Shown: one piece after another, positions 38,097 to 48,818 of the stretch
Numbering within the stretch: the stretch's first letter is position 1
How the letters are laid out: the number at the start of each line of letters is the position of its first letter
DNA from: Liolophura sinensis
Taxonomy: Eukaryota; Mollusca; Polyplacophora; Chitonida; Chitonidae
NCBI RefSeq assembly: GCF_032854445.1
Contig: NC_088302.1
Span: forward strand, 32,643,979-32,707,978
Reading direction: 5' to 3'
Length of the DNA stretch: 64,000 bases
Position numbers and translations under genes: made by a program
Notes under the pieces: model-generated
Seen by the model: the letters and a program-made list of their open reading frames with translations, nothing else
Database searches by the model: none
Told to the model about the DNA's origin: nothing

Positions 38097-39054
38097 TCTA
38101 CTATTCACATATTACAACCTGCCGCTGGGGTTATAAGGTATATTGTCCGTCCTTCCAGTTGCCAATAAAAGTTGTCTCCCCTGACATGGGCTTCATTTAT
38201 GTCTTTTATCATTTGGTAAATACTCTTAGAAGTCCTTCAAAATCTAAATTGGGAATCACCCACAAGAAAGCAGCAACTTTTTATGACATTATGTACAAGT
38301 ATGCATTGTGCACAAATATAACACAGTAAGAAAAAAGAAAACAACAGCTGTTCTGGTTTTACTCCATGCTGAAAGTGGTTTTATTATAATGTATTCTTAC
38401 ATACATGTAAATCAGGATTCTCATGGTGGGCTAACCATTGTCCCTTTGCATTATTTTAATGCTATTGTATGTTAAATGTGATGACAACACAGCAGTCTGA
38501 GTAATTCTAGACCAGTGAAGTCTAATAAATTACAATTAAAAATTATATCTTTTGCTTACAGGAAAAGACTTCTAAAAATCAAAGTAGGGATAACTAAATA
38601 CACCACTTAAAACTATGCAGAAATATATTTCATTTATTTCTTTCAGATTTTTGTGAAAGGAGTTAAAAGCATTCAATCATATGGGTTCCAAGGTGGGCTT
38701 TATGGACCATACTATCACAGTTTAGGAACTCTGAGGTCACAGGAAGTTTTTCCAACTCTAATCCCGATACTCAGTTTTGGAACAACTCTTTTTACCCATG
38801 AGTAAAAGACTACTGATAAAAGATTTCCACGACTATGCACCAAACAAATGAGAAACGATACACGCACAAATGTCATATTGTATATGTGTGTTTACTAGCA
38901 CTGCGAGGAAGCCAATGGGCACACAATTTTTAAATTAGTTCAACATGAGATTTGACTATATACATTTTGCGGCAATACTAAGATGTAATCTATACATAAA
39001 GACAGAGAGCATTTTCACACAAAGTGAGATTTGAGAGTGAACACTCACACAATA
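38097..39054. other. Non-coding stretch
   Basis: No frame of note. A TCTAGACCAGTGAAGTCTAA word near 38505-38525 matches the small dispersed repeat at 34.47 kb. Confidence 0.45.
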
Positions 39055-39128
39055 TTTATTTATTTAATTGGTGTTTTATGCCGTACTCAAGAATATTTCA
39101 CTCATTATGTGGAAGGAAACCAGACAGA
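39055..39128 (-). repeat. SINE family 1 fragment
   Basis: TATTTATTTAATTGGTGTTT, GCCGTACTCAAGAATATTTC and GTGGAAGGAAACCAGACAG in minus-strand order. It lacks the CGGCGGCC block. Confidence 0.8.
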
Positions 39129-40980
39129 GTTTGTAGAGCATGGAGGTTTTTGCATGCCAATTTAGACTTACCTTAGCTTAGTACATTTAAATGGTAAACG
39201 CTTTGGATTGTGAAAATGATACTTTCCGTCAAGGGCAGTTAATCCACGAAAAGGGAAGTAACCTATGTAAATTACAAAAACATGGAATACCCACGGAGTA
39301 CACACTTGTATATCCTTTTTCTTTTTTCTAATTCCCTACTTCTTCCTTTTTATATTTTCACCTGATGTTGTTTTAGGCTGATTTTGAGGATATTTCTCTA
39401 CGTAGACTTAAAATATTACACATTCCGTGATGTCCTAGCTAATGTTAGCAAAACCACCAAACCTGAAATATCACCATAATCTATTAAGGTGCATGGATAC
39501 ATTGCATTCAAAAACTACCCCACAAAGTTTCAAGAAATAAATTCAAATGGACGACTTAATCACTTTCAATTGTTTCATTTCTTTAGAATATAACTGCAAA
39601 GAGCTTAAATCATTAGTTCTAAATTTCAAGGCGGATATAAGTGCTTTCTAATCAAATGTAAAGGCACCATGGTAATGGAATCCAAAACAAGGCATTTGTG
39701 TTTGTATTTCATCAACCTCACATACAAACTTGACTAATTAGCGAGATATGGTGGAGAAGGAAAAGCCAAAAACAGACAAAAGAGCGTGATGTGGAAAAGG
39801 ACACTCTTCTAGCAGATTTCTAATGAACGTCAAGAACTAATGGTCCGGAAAAAGACGAGGTTTAGAACTACGTACCTGTACCTCTTTAAAAAAACAAAAA
39901 CACGCACGCAGATGCAACAACCCGCCGCAGCTAAGTTTTTGTACAAAACCGCCTGAAGAGTTCGATCAAAGGGATAATACTCTCCTATATGAACATTTAC
40001 AAGGTACCGCTACACAAAGGGGGAAATATGCAATAGTGTCAAATCTGGCAATGATGAAGAATCATTTCAAAATTCCTGGATCACAACCATAATGTTAGGT
40101 AGATTAATTGGTTTTTAGCTCAATACAAATTACATAGACAAAATTTCATCCAAATCGCTCCTGGCGTACATGTAATTTTTTCCATAAAGTTGCTGACAGA
40201 CAGACAAACAAACGCCGGTAAAAAAATATAGGATTTTAACACCTATATAGGTGAAAGTAAAATTCTTACACTTAGGCGTGTTTACATATAATTAGGCTTA
40301 GGTTGGTAAAAATCCAATCAACTTAAACTGAAGAACGCACAATTAATTAATTGATTTCTACCATTATCGATAAAATCTTACACATATATATGTAGTCCAT
40401 GATTAAAGGACAAGACCAACGCTTTCTGACTTAGTTTCAGTTGTTTCTAGATCCTTCTCGTAAACATGTGCCCCACGCCCACTTCAATAAGTTTTAATAT
40501 AAGTGATTAAGTAAGTAAATTCTGAAACGGAAGTGACACATGTTATGCATGTAGAAGATACAACAACATGCATGTGATAAGGATGTTAAAACCTGACGGA
40601 GACATCTTCAGTATAGACCTGACAGTCTATCCAGTTTAGGCACTCACATATAAGGTACAAGTAATTTTACCAAACGTTAAAGATGAGTGGTCATACGTGG
40701 GAAGGTCTTCCAGCAAACCTGGTTTAGCATGAATAAACAAAAATATGTTAAAATGCAGTCGACACGAGATCTCGAAAGGTGCATGGTTAAATTGGCAATC
40801 CCAAAAGTTGCTAAAAATGATGAACAAATATCTTTTCCGACTCAAATCTTACATATTTCTTGTCATGGCTGTTGTAGTGCAGCATATATGTAACACCGGA
40901 TATACATATATGAGGGAATGAGGCAGCTCATACACAAGCCACTGGATGTACAGGACATCATATAAGGAATCCCTCTGGGA
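39129..40980. other. AT-rich stretch
   Basis: No gene supported. A short plus-strand SINE family 1 relic (TACGTGGGAAGGTCTTCCAG) lies at about 40694-40722. Confidence 0.45.
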
Positions 40981-41066
40981 ATACCCGCAACAGCAATATT
41001 TCCAGTAAAGAAACAGAGATAGCAAAGCCACGCTGTCCCTTCCAAAATCAACGTCCAGCGATTGCC
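40981..41066. repeat. Repeat A, left copy
   Basis: Matches 45855-45943 in the same orientation over about 70-85 bases (GCAACAGCAATATTTCCAGT, AAAGCCACGCTGT, AATCAACGTCC). It lies 232 bases outside repeat B on the left, whereas the right copy lies outside B on the right, so the order is A-B-core-B-A although every copy points the same way. Confidence 0.9.
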
Positions 41067-41298
41067 GAAAATATTTATTACAGTTCAAACTTACATTTTA
41101 ATCAAAGTAGTGACACAATAAGAACATACGGGCTTCCATACTTTGTGACTTGGTATTTTGTGTACAGTCCAAAACTACATAAATCTTATCCATTTAGTTC
41201 TCTCAATGTTGCTGTGGTTAATTATCAGTATCAAGAAACATTATTTAAAGCAAATATCAATATAGTAAGCAAACAAAAAGTGATAGTTTATCAAATCT
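41067..41298. other. Spacer between repeats A and B
   Basis: No match to the right-side A/B spacer was noticed. Confidence 0.4.
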
Positions 41299-41726
41299 GG
41301 ACACAGACCCCCATTACAACTTCCGTTTTTTTTTAGGGTGTAAAGTCTTTTATCGCTCCCAGGCGTCCATTTTTGGTGCACAGGTGCATGCTTGGTATTA
41401 AAATGCTGGAAACTGTCTAAACTTTGAGGAGGTGTGAGCTTTATTGATGAAAGTTTGAAATTCTGGGTGAGAGGACACAAGGTGTGAGGTAGTGATGAGG
41501 CTGCGAGTGACGTCCCCTTGGCGTTGCTAGGCATGCCTCCCAGCTGCCGGCATGGAAAGGTCCAGATTTTGACGGTCAACCTATGTCAAGATTTTTATGG
41601 CTTCTTTCTCACAGGCTGGGCCAGGTATGCACCAAAGCTTATTGGCCACAGAATGTTTGGGACTGAGCTACAGCGCTAGACGTTAACATTGTCGCTTATG
41701 GAAAATTAATGGGGGTCCGAGGCCAT
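41299..41726. repeat. Repeat B, left copy (428 bp)
   Basis: Nearly identical to 45229-45682 in the same orientation. Both begin GGACACAGACCCCCATTAC and end TTAATGGGGGTCCGAGGCC. Within each copy the two ends are imperfect inverted repeats centred on GACCCCCATTA, so B resembles a short terminal-inverted-repeat element as well as a flanking repeat. The left copy is about 26 bases shorter because a stretch after the TTCCG block is absent. Confidence 0.95.
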
Positions 41727-41983
41727 GTACTGACGAAGTCACCAAAATATGAAAAATGTTATTATGCGCTTAGATTTCGCAGCAGCCTTATAATTTTTGG
41801 TGGGTATGTCTGTGATGTGTTTTGCATTGATTGAGCTGTTTTATAGCTTCTTGGGGCTATTTATTTTTTGAAAATATCCATTTTGATGAAAAATCGGTAA
41901 AATGCTGTTCAGTGTAGGGTAGCATGTGTATAGGCATCCTGAAATGAACAACATGCAACGTTCTAGTATTTCTACGCTTGAAA

Positions 41984-42382
41984 ATGGAGACGTTCAGAGC
42001 AGAAATTGCTGTAAAAATTGAAAGTTTCAGTGTTTATAGCGAAAACGGAGTCTGTCGAGTTTGGACTGGACCATTGACGAGGGATGGTCGATATGGCCTT
42101 GCCTCCTACAAAGACCCTGTCACACATCGATGGAAGAAGAAACATATCAGTAGACTTGTTTATATGGCCAGGCAGGGGCTCTCACATTTAGATCCCAAGC
42201 TTGATTGTTCACACGTGTGCCACAACACACGCTGTGTAAATGTGGACTACATAAGCTTGGAACCGCATTGTGTTAACAATAACAGGCAGCGCTGCTGCAA
42301 CGTAGGGCGCTCTCTCGGCCATGGGCAGTATGCAAGGTGCATGCTGCATTTAAGACTGAGCAGGTTGGTTTCCCCTCATTAA
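41984..42382 (+). CDS. His-Cys-box (I-PpoI-like) homing-endonuclease-type protein
   Basis: A 132-residue frame from the first ATG; the open frame extends only two codons upstream. Residues 75-84 read CSHVCHNTRC, matching the His-Cys box of I-PpoI-type His-Me-finger nucleases, which cut DNA with a His general base and an Asn-held metal. By that alignment H77 is the base, N98 (in VNNN) the metal ligand, and C79, C84, C104, H113 and C119 are zinc ligands. The N-terminal WTGPLTR...YG (27-38) is a typical family opening. Two expected zinc ligands differ: Y89 where His is expected and L111 where Cys is expected, so the copy may be inactive. It converges tail to tail with the transposase, 109 bases apart, inside the direct repeats. 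The family call is firm; activity and host versus mobile status are inferred. Confidence 0.8.
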   Translation: METFRAEIAVKIESFSVYSENGVCRVWTGPLTRDGRYGLASYKDPVTHRWKKKHISRLVYMARQGLSHLDPKLDCSHVCHNTRCVNVDYISLEPHCVNNNRQRCCNVGRSLGHGQYARCMLHLRLSRLVSPH

Positions 42383-42491
42383 AAATAATAAATAACAGAT
42401 GTGTTTCAGATTTTGCTCAATTTCTGTTATCATTTTTTAATTTCTTTCATAAGCGACAACAGCAGTGATAAATTACATACAAAACTGGCGG

Positions 42492-44349
42492 CTACAAATA
42501 TCTAGCATATGTGTGATCTGTTGGGGTGTTGTCCAATTGTCCCTTGGCATAGTCAGTTTTCTCTTCTGGATTTGAAAGCCTGTACTCAATGTGCTCTCGG
42601 AGTTTTCTGGCTGTATTGCGGAGTGATTTCCCCTTAACTGTCTGTTGCTTCTTATAAACCTTGTGGTACTGGTTCACCCTTTCAATCTGTTGTACTGTTT
42701 TCTCGCTCCTAGGTGAAATACTGGCACCTACAGCTTGGAGTTTGGCAGCCGTGGACTTGTCCTGGCCATTGTTAAGTCTGTGGATTGTGGACGCTGCCCT
42801 TCCCTCCATATTTCTGCTGTAGTTTACATTCTTGGGCAAGGAGACGCTGAGTGACCTGTTGACAGCTTCGCACTTTTGAGTGCTGGTGTTCATCCAGAGA
42901 CTGGCGACGGCTGTCTCGCTCAACCTCATGTGCAGTACTTCGGTCAATAGTTTCCTGTTGTTGTCATCCATGTTGAAAGGGCTTACTGGTGGATAAAAAC
43001 AGGGACCGCTCCCATCAGCTGCTGGTTTGCCCTCCGGAGCAAACCACACTGTTCCTGCGGCATTTGGAACAGTCCCCACCATAACACCTGACCGTTGCAT
43101 TCACAACCCTGGTTAGGTAAGTTTTTATTTTCCTCATGTCACCAACGTGCTCAGACATAAGTTGAGAAAATATCAAGCTACACCTGGCCTTAACATCCTG
43201 ACTCAAACACCTTCTGTGCTTTCTTCCTGGCTTCCCTCGTTCGGCCCTGTCCTTCGAACATGGCATCGCTGAACTTAGCCTGGTTACATTTCTTAAACTG
43301 TTCCCGTTCCCCATATTATACTCGGACCAGGGGGCATGTGGGTTTGTGTTCGCTGTGCACTCCTCATGTCCTCCAGGGCACTTTACTTGGAAGCCTTTTC
43401 CTCTCAGCCAGGACCCAGTCCAACACAATTTATTCTTCAGTGCTGCAGAGACAATGTATTGCTTGTCTGTTGATGTCTCCACAGCCAGGGAAATGGCTTG
43501 TGAAGCATTCTCACCCGGTTTCTTGGGACTGGTTATGGTAATGCTGTTGTAGCGAGTGTCTGTGGCCAGATCTATTGTGCTGTCATTCTCTCCTCTTTGC
43601 CTTTTGTATGCCTTTACCTCTTCTGCCTTATTTGCCATATCCTCTCTGTTCAGCTTTGCGATTGCAGATGCGACATGGTTTGCAGTGCGATGCATGTTCC
43701 TACGAGTGGCAGGCGGCACGTCCATCGCTGCAAATAGGAGTCTGGCTTGGGTGTTCCCCATTGGTGTGTCCTGGAGGCCTACTTGAAGAGTTCGGTTCAC
43801 CGCCGCAGCTTTTTGGCCAGGTCTGTTGCATTCTACCTCTTTGTAGAATTTGTGGAAGCCAGATACATAGTCACAGTCACAGCACTTAAAACTGAATGCC
43901 CAGGCTAAACCCCACTTTTTCTCTGCAGCTATCTCTAACCTGGGCAGTGGACAGTGGTCCTTGGTCTCACTGTGCTCAAGCATAACTTTGTTCCATATAC
44001 ACACCATTTTCTGTATATCTATGAGTCGCAATCCTTCAGCAGCCCATTCCCACTAATGTGTATCTCTGTCTGATCCAGCTGTGGAATCTACCTGTGGAAT
44101 TCTTACAGCCTCCTGATTGGGCTGGAAATCTGTGTCCATCAAGGAACACCCAGGCAGAGGATTCAGCATGTCTGTAACTGCTGACAGGTTATTTGAGCGA
44201 TCCTGGGCCTTTCCAGCTTGAAATCTAGACTGTTTCCTCTTTCTGTCTCCCTTCATGGTGTTTTGTGGTAGATTGTTTGCCTTGTTAACTGTCAGACTGG
44301 CCAATATAGGTGTACTTGGTGGCTGCCTGATTGGAAATGTTAAATTCAT
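42492..44349 (-). pseudogene. Mutator-like transposase, decayed DNA transposon
   Basis: The minus strand carries successive frames of one transposase. A basic N-terminal part (44349-44053) is followed in the same frame, after a TAG at 44053-44055, by the core (to 43015), and then after a frame change by the C-terminal part (43100-42492). The core has Cys pairs (KCCDCDY), a probable first catalytic Asp in TDTRYNS, then PGENASQA, NKLCWTGSWL and GGHEECTAN. RCYGGDCSKC and QKCEAVNRS...SLPKNVNYSRN occur downstream. These match proteins annotated with a Mutator-like transposase domain as I remember them. The run from GNGNS into NVTRL looks shortened relative to that memory, probably losing the segment with the second catalytic Asp. 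Stop, frameshift and internal loss make it non-functional. As a plain DNA transposon it would move by DDE cut-and-paste. Confidence 0.8.
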
Positions 44350-45228
44350 ATTTTTCCTCTCTGTTTATCTGTTGTAGATGCCAATGTTACACCCTTTGAT
44401 GCGACTGTGCAGAGTAATAACCTGCTGTGAGATAACAGCAATGGTGCAGGGAGGTTTTTGCATGGTGAGCTGGTCAGGCAATCAGCAGTCATGGGGGAGG
44501 ACGGCGGGGGGGGGGGGGGGGGGGTGCCTGGCTAGGTGGTCTTTTAAAGGGTTTCATCATGTTATTCAGTGGGTAACTGGGATACTAGTCTTTTCTTAAG
44601 TCCTATCCACTGAAAAAATGCCTGTGAGTAGGACTTCATCACCTTGAGGCATTATTCTTGCTTTGATTTTGGTCACAAATGATTGTTCCGAAATTGTGAC
44701 AATCCACTTTGATACCCCCTACCACACTGTCAGTCAATTTTTTTCATATAGTTGCTGAAGTAAATGTCTTATATTTTGACATTTAATTGTCAGATAAATT
44801 GCCTATATTTTGATGTATGCTTTGACACTTTTGGCTTGTAACTTTGATATTTAAAGCTACTCTGAGTAGAAAAGTCTTCTTAAAAATGTATATTTCTCTA
44901 AATGGTTGCTTTGAAAAGTCTAAAGTGCTCTGTCAATGTGATTTTTTTAACTTTTCTTGCAGATAAACATCTTGTCTTTCCACAGCATTGACCTGATGGA
45001 GATATCTTGAACAGTGTATGCACTGCAAAGCTTCAAAGTTTACCCTTCAGAGTTTTTTTACCCTGAAAAAAAGACACATGTCCAAGATGGGGGTACCCCA
45101 ACTTGAATTCATCCAACTCCAAAGTTTCCGCATGTACCAAGCCCTAATTTTACCTGTGAGGTTCAGAAGTGTCAGGAATTATGTGGTGCAAAAATTATTG
45201 ATTTTGAAAAAAGTTGGCTGGTGTGATA
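44350..45228. other. Non-coding flank inside repeat B, with G run
   Basis: No supported gene. A run of 19 G lies at 44506-44524. It is probably the upstream region of the transposase gene. Confidence 0.5.
44506..44524. repeat. Poly-G run
   Basis: Nineteen consecutive G residues, directly visible; length may be affected by sequencing. Confidence 0.9.
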
Positions 45229-45682
45229 GGACACAGACCCCCATTACAACTTCCGTTTTTCGGTAGGGATGATTGTAGTTGTGTGAATTTTAGGGTATAA
45301 AGTCTTTTTTTGCTCCCAGGCGTCCATTTTTGGTGCACAGGTGCATGCTTGGTATTAAAATGCTGGAAACTGTATAAACTTTGAGGAGATGTGAGCTTTA
45401 TTGATGAAAGTTTGAAATTCTGGGTGAGAGGACACAAGGTGTGAGGTAGTGATGAGGCTGCGAGTGACGTCCCCTTGGCGTTGCTAGGCACGCCTCCAGC
45501 TGCCGGCATGGAAAGGTCCAGATTTTAACGGTCAACCTATGTCAAGATTTTTATGGCTTCTTTCTCACAGGCTGGGCCAGGTATGCACCAAAGCTTATTG
45601 GCCACGGAATGTTTGGGACTGAGCTACAGCGCTAGACGTTAACATTGTCGCTTATGGAAAATTAATGGGGGTCCGAGGCCAT
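45229..45682. repeat. Repeat B, right copy (454 bp)
   Basis: Direct-repeat partner of 41299-41726 with the same ends. On the minus strand its start (45682) follows an acceptor-like TTGTCTAG and reads ATGGCCTCGGACCCC. A minus-strand frame (45509-45195) is shared with the left copy for about 80 residues (NAKGTSLAASSLPHTLCPL) but matches no family I know. Confidence 0.95.
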
Positions 45683-45854
45683 CTAGACAACACAAAGTTT
45701 TTACAATGGCGCTACTATGGTAACGATCGCTAATCGCCTGAAACTTCTGTTATGTCAAAATACTACAGTTTACTCAATGAAACAACCAAAATCACGTTAC
45801 AGTTCGTTCGGGAACCATTAAATCTCGTATTTGGCACATAGTACAATGATAAAC
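45683..45854. other. Spacer between repeats B and A, possible intron
   Basis: On the minus strand it would be a 176-base intron (45858-45683) between a CAG/GTATGT donor at the edge of repeat A and a TCTAG acceptor at the edge of repeat B. It also holds an RFX-like CGTTACCATAGTAGC word near 45713-45727. The intron reading is inference. Confidence 0.3.
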
Positions 45855-45943
45855 ATACCTGCAACAGCAATATTTCCAGTAAAGAAACAGAGATGGCAAA
45901 GCCACGCTGTTCCTTCCGAAATCAACGTCCGGCGAGTGCGCCG
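45855..45943. repeat. Repeat A, right copy
   Basis: Matches 40981-41066 in the same orientation. On the minus strand it ends in a consensus splice donor (GCAG/GTATGTTTAT), which the left copy lacks (GCGG/GTATTC). Confidence 0.85.
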
Positions 45944-46124
45944 ACAATTGTTGCAAATTCGTAACTTACACAACAGAGAGTTAGCGGAAACGGACTACTA
46001 AATACAATAATATATTCAGCGTATGTGTATATTTAAGAAAAAGAAAAATGTATACATGGGGGTAGGGTGACTACAACACTCCTTTACATATACCCCCCCC
46101 CCCTCCCTTTAAAAAGAATGAATG

Positions 46125-46175
46125 GGGTTTTTTTCAGTCAGATGATGACGAGGAGTCATGTTTCCTTGCTCTAAC
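46125..46175 (-). repeat. SINE family 2 tail fragment
   Basis: TTTTCAGTCAGATGATGACG followed by AGGAGTCATG is the inverse of the family 2 CTCGTCGTCATATGACTGA block. Confidence 0.5.
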
Positions 46176-46776
46176 CTTTCAGTGCTGCGGGCCAAGTATG
46201 AACCGACCAGAGTTTGCCCTTAAAAAGAAAGACTATATTATAGAAAGAGCATATTTCATAATTTTTATTTTATTTTATTCCATTGTATAGATGTTTGACC
46301 AGTCCCAATATCTCCAACCGTTTACAGAAACACAAGTCAAGACACTATACATACTGGCTGGTTATAGCCTAACCTTTGAAGTACGCCGTGCTGAGACCGT
46401 GTCCAGACAGCAATTAAGGACTGTGGGTCCCATATGGGGGGGATAAGACGGGTTGACGGGCCCCCATGTCCTATTCTTCTTGTGAGTCCCGAATTGGCTA
46501 GTCAACAGGACGCCTCTGTCTCATCGCCACACATTGTGTGCAGCCATCATAATATTATGTACGCTGTTGTTCCGATTTAGAAATTAATAAATATCTTCGA
46601 ATCTGTTAAAACTGATCTAAGTGGGCGAGAGTGAAAAAGTATCTAAAAAGTATTGTGAACCACGGTCAAAAATCGTTGAAAGTATAGGCCTAAATAATCT
46701 TCCGTCACAGTTAGTACGGTAATTAATTACCGGTAAGTTTGGAATGAGTTCACTGGCCTACGCTCTGTAGGCCTAC
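46176..46776. other. Non-coding stretch
   Basis: Contains a C run near 46087-46100 just upstream and no supported gene. Confidence 0.4.
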
Positions 46777-46924
46777 ATGCACATGGGCCTATACATACGT
46801 GTCCATTGCAGCCGCTTTCACCAAGTTAGCCGTCCAGCTGGTGTACAGCTCCAGCCATGCGGAGAGAACGTCACTGGGGCTTGGATCTGGACGGGTTCGC
46901 TGACTAGGTCGCACGGTTGCCTCG
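46777..46924 (+). pseudogene. Fragment or first exon of a second His-Cys-type endonuclease
   Basis: The translated end of this segment, ENVTGAWIWTGSLTR, resembles ENGVCRVWTGPLTR at residues 20-33 of the 42 kb endonuclease ORF, the family's N-terminal W-x-WTG motif. The segment ends at TCG/GTAAGA, a good splice donor. No catalytic His-Cys box was found downstream on the plus strand within about 1 kb. It may be the first exon of a spliced gene with a distant second exon, or a broken copy. The start at 46777 is the first ATG and is not otherwise supported. Confidence 0.35.
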
Positions 46925-48412
46925 GTAAGACAAACTCGTGCCAAGGGAGAGGAGTGTCGGTGTGGAGGCTTGGAAGACCCCTATGTGTATGAGTTATATT
47001 GCAAGTTATGTTGATTTTATATCGTCTTTCACGTGGGTAATGCTGTTTACTGTATGTTTGAACACACAAGAGGCGTGTGGATCTTGGAAATACTTTTCTG
47101 ATACGCATCTTGCTTAGCGCTACACTGTTTGCAGTCACTGAGGGGCAGTGTTGTTGTTTTTCATCGCACATGGAGAATGAAATTGGGTCAACACAGATGG
47201 CGCTGCTAATTGAGGGTAGGATGTGGGGGTGTCGTATGATGGAATCGACAAAGTGAATTACGTGAACTTATTTTCAGTTACGTGTATTAAGTAAATCCAT
47301 ATAATGCTATGGAAACACCGATCTCTTTCACTTTCTGTGAGCACTTATTTGGGTAACACTTTTGTCACGATACATGTGCAACTTGCATGATACCTAACCT
47401 AAGGGTAGGCCCTAACAGCATAAGAGAAATGTACTTGGTAAACTTAACTCAGTGTTTCATTTATTAACCACACAGTTAGAAGGACCTGGTCATAACTTTG
47501 ATCGACTGGTGTGTGACCAAGGAAATGGTGGTCAAATTACTTTGGTCAAAGAGTATATGGCAAGCGACCAAACTCGTTTGGGTAAAAAATTCTTTATCAG
47601 ACAAAATAAATATGGTCGAGTGTTCACAGCTGTTGGTTGATGACTATGGACAAGACTGAAAACTTGTAGGCAGTCGTTGTTGTACACAACAGGGTAAAAA
47701 CATCAGGCCTAAACTGACTTTGTTGTCACAGATGCAATACGGACTTTGTAATTCTTCCTTTGAAAGACGAGGTACCGTAGCAGTACCAGAAAAGTGCCCT
47801 AAAATTAGTCTGTAGTACTGTACAAAATATTTTATAAAAGGTACAAGTATAAAGGATATGTCATTCAGTGGAAACGCATAATGACAAAATGAAGACATGG
47901 TGGGTTTACTTCAGCCAAACGAAGAATTTATCATACCTTTAACGGTATGGATATCCTCCAATATGTTACAAAATGGCGTGTTTCCTCGAACAGACAACTG
48001 TACGGTTAAGAGATTTCTCCCACGCCATAAATAGTGCGAAGTTCTGAAGGGTGAGCTGAGAAAAAAGGAACACAGGCCTTGATGAACTACCTGTAGATGC
48101 TCCTGCCAGATATTCCGTGAAATGAGGCATCTACTCTGACATTGTCATAATCAGGTGATGGAAATTTCAAGCTTACTGATGTGCAAAATGACGTATTCCG
48201 GAAATATAATATAAAAGACTACATCCTAAAGAGTAAAACTAAAGCAGCGACGACAGCGTTGAAGTTTACATATGTTCACGCGTGACTAGTAAAATCCGTG
48301 CGTTTATCACTTGATCTAAGGGTTTGATGCTCACTGTTTATGTAAATGCTTAAATAGTAGCGCCGCAATATATATAATCCCATCTAAACTTGGAACCTCT
48401 TCTTAAATATAT
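46925..48412. other. Intergenic stretch
   Basis: A plus-strand frame at 47452-47640 and minus-strand frames at 46818-47171 and 47644-47898 show no domain. No repeat was recognised. Confidence 0.45.
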
Positions 48413-48720
48413 GACCGGCCCGGATAGCACAGTTGGTAGAGCGTCCGCTTCGGGACCGGTAGATCCAGGATCAATCCTTGATCGAGTCATACCTAAGACT
48501 TTAAAAGAGGAAGTTGTAACTTCCTCGCTTGGCGTTCGGCATGAAGGGGATAGTGCAACGACTGGTTAAGTCGTCTCAGTGAAGCAGCACTAGATAAAAG
48601 AGCGGTGGAAATCCGTCCTGCTACAAGGAGGCACATTACACGTACATGCACCCTAAGGATTCCTTCATCGTCATATGATTGAAAAATTGTTGAGTACGAC
48701 GTTAAACCCCAAGCACTCAC
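48413..48720 (+). repeat. SINE family 2, full-length tRNA-derived copy
   Basis: The head has a perfect A box (TAGCACAGTTGG, 48425-48436) and a B-box-like GGATCAATCC (48468-48477). A small perfect palindrome GAGGAAGTTGTAACTTCCTC follows at about 48508-48527. The end carries TCGTCATATGATTGAAAAAT and TTGTTGAGTACGACGTTAAA then CACTCACTC. It lies about 50 bases upstream of the splice acceptor of the first DUF829 gene, so it is probably in that gene's last intron or promoter. Confidence 0.88.
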
Positions 48721-48818
48721 TCTTAAATATATGCGATCGTCCATTAACTCATTGGTTTTGTCTTTACAGGCTCAAATTAAGCTTACTGAGTACAAGACGA
48801 AAGGACACAGCTCTAACA

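Noticed and set aside
43260-43889. Plus-strand frames opposite the transposase
   Set aside because: They are shadows of the minus-strand transposase coding sequence.
41299-45682. LTR-type element because of long direct repeats
   Set aside because: No reverse transcriptase, integrase or gag-like sequence lies between the repeats, the repeat ends are not TG...CA, and the coding parts are a DNA-transposon transposase and a homing-type nuclease.
48413-48480. Functional tRNA gene
   Set aside because: A and B boxes are present, but no full cloverleaf could be drawn and the segment continues into a SINE body and tail.
48675-48818. N-terminal extension of the first DUF829 protein
   Set aside because: The upstream part of the open frame is SINE tail and intron; a strong acceptor at 48769 and the ATG at 48819 fit better.
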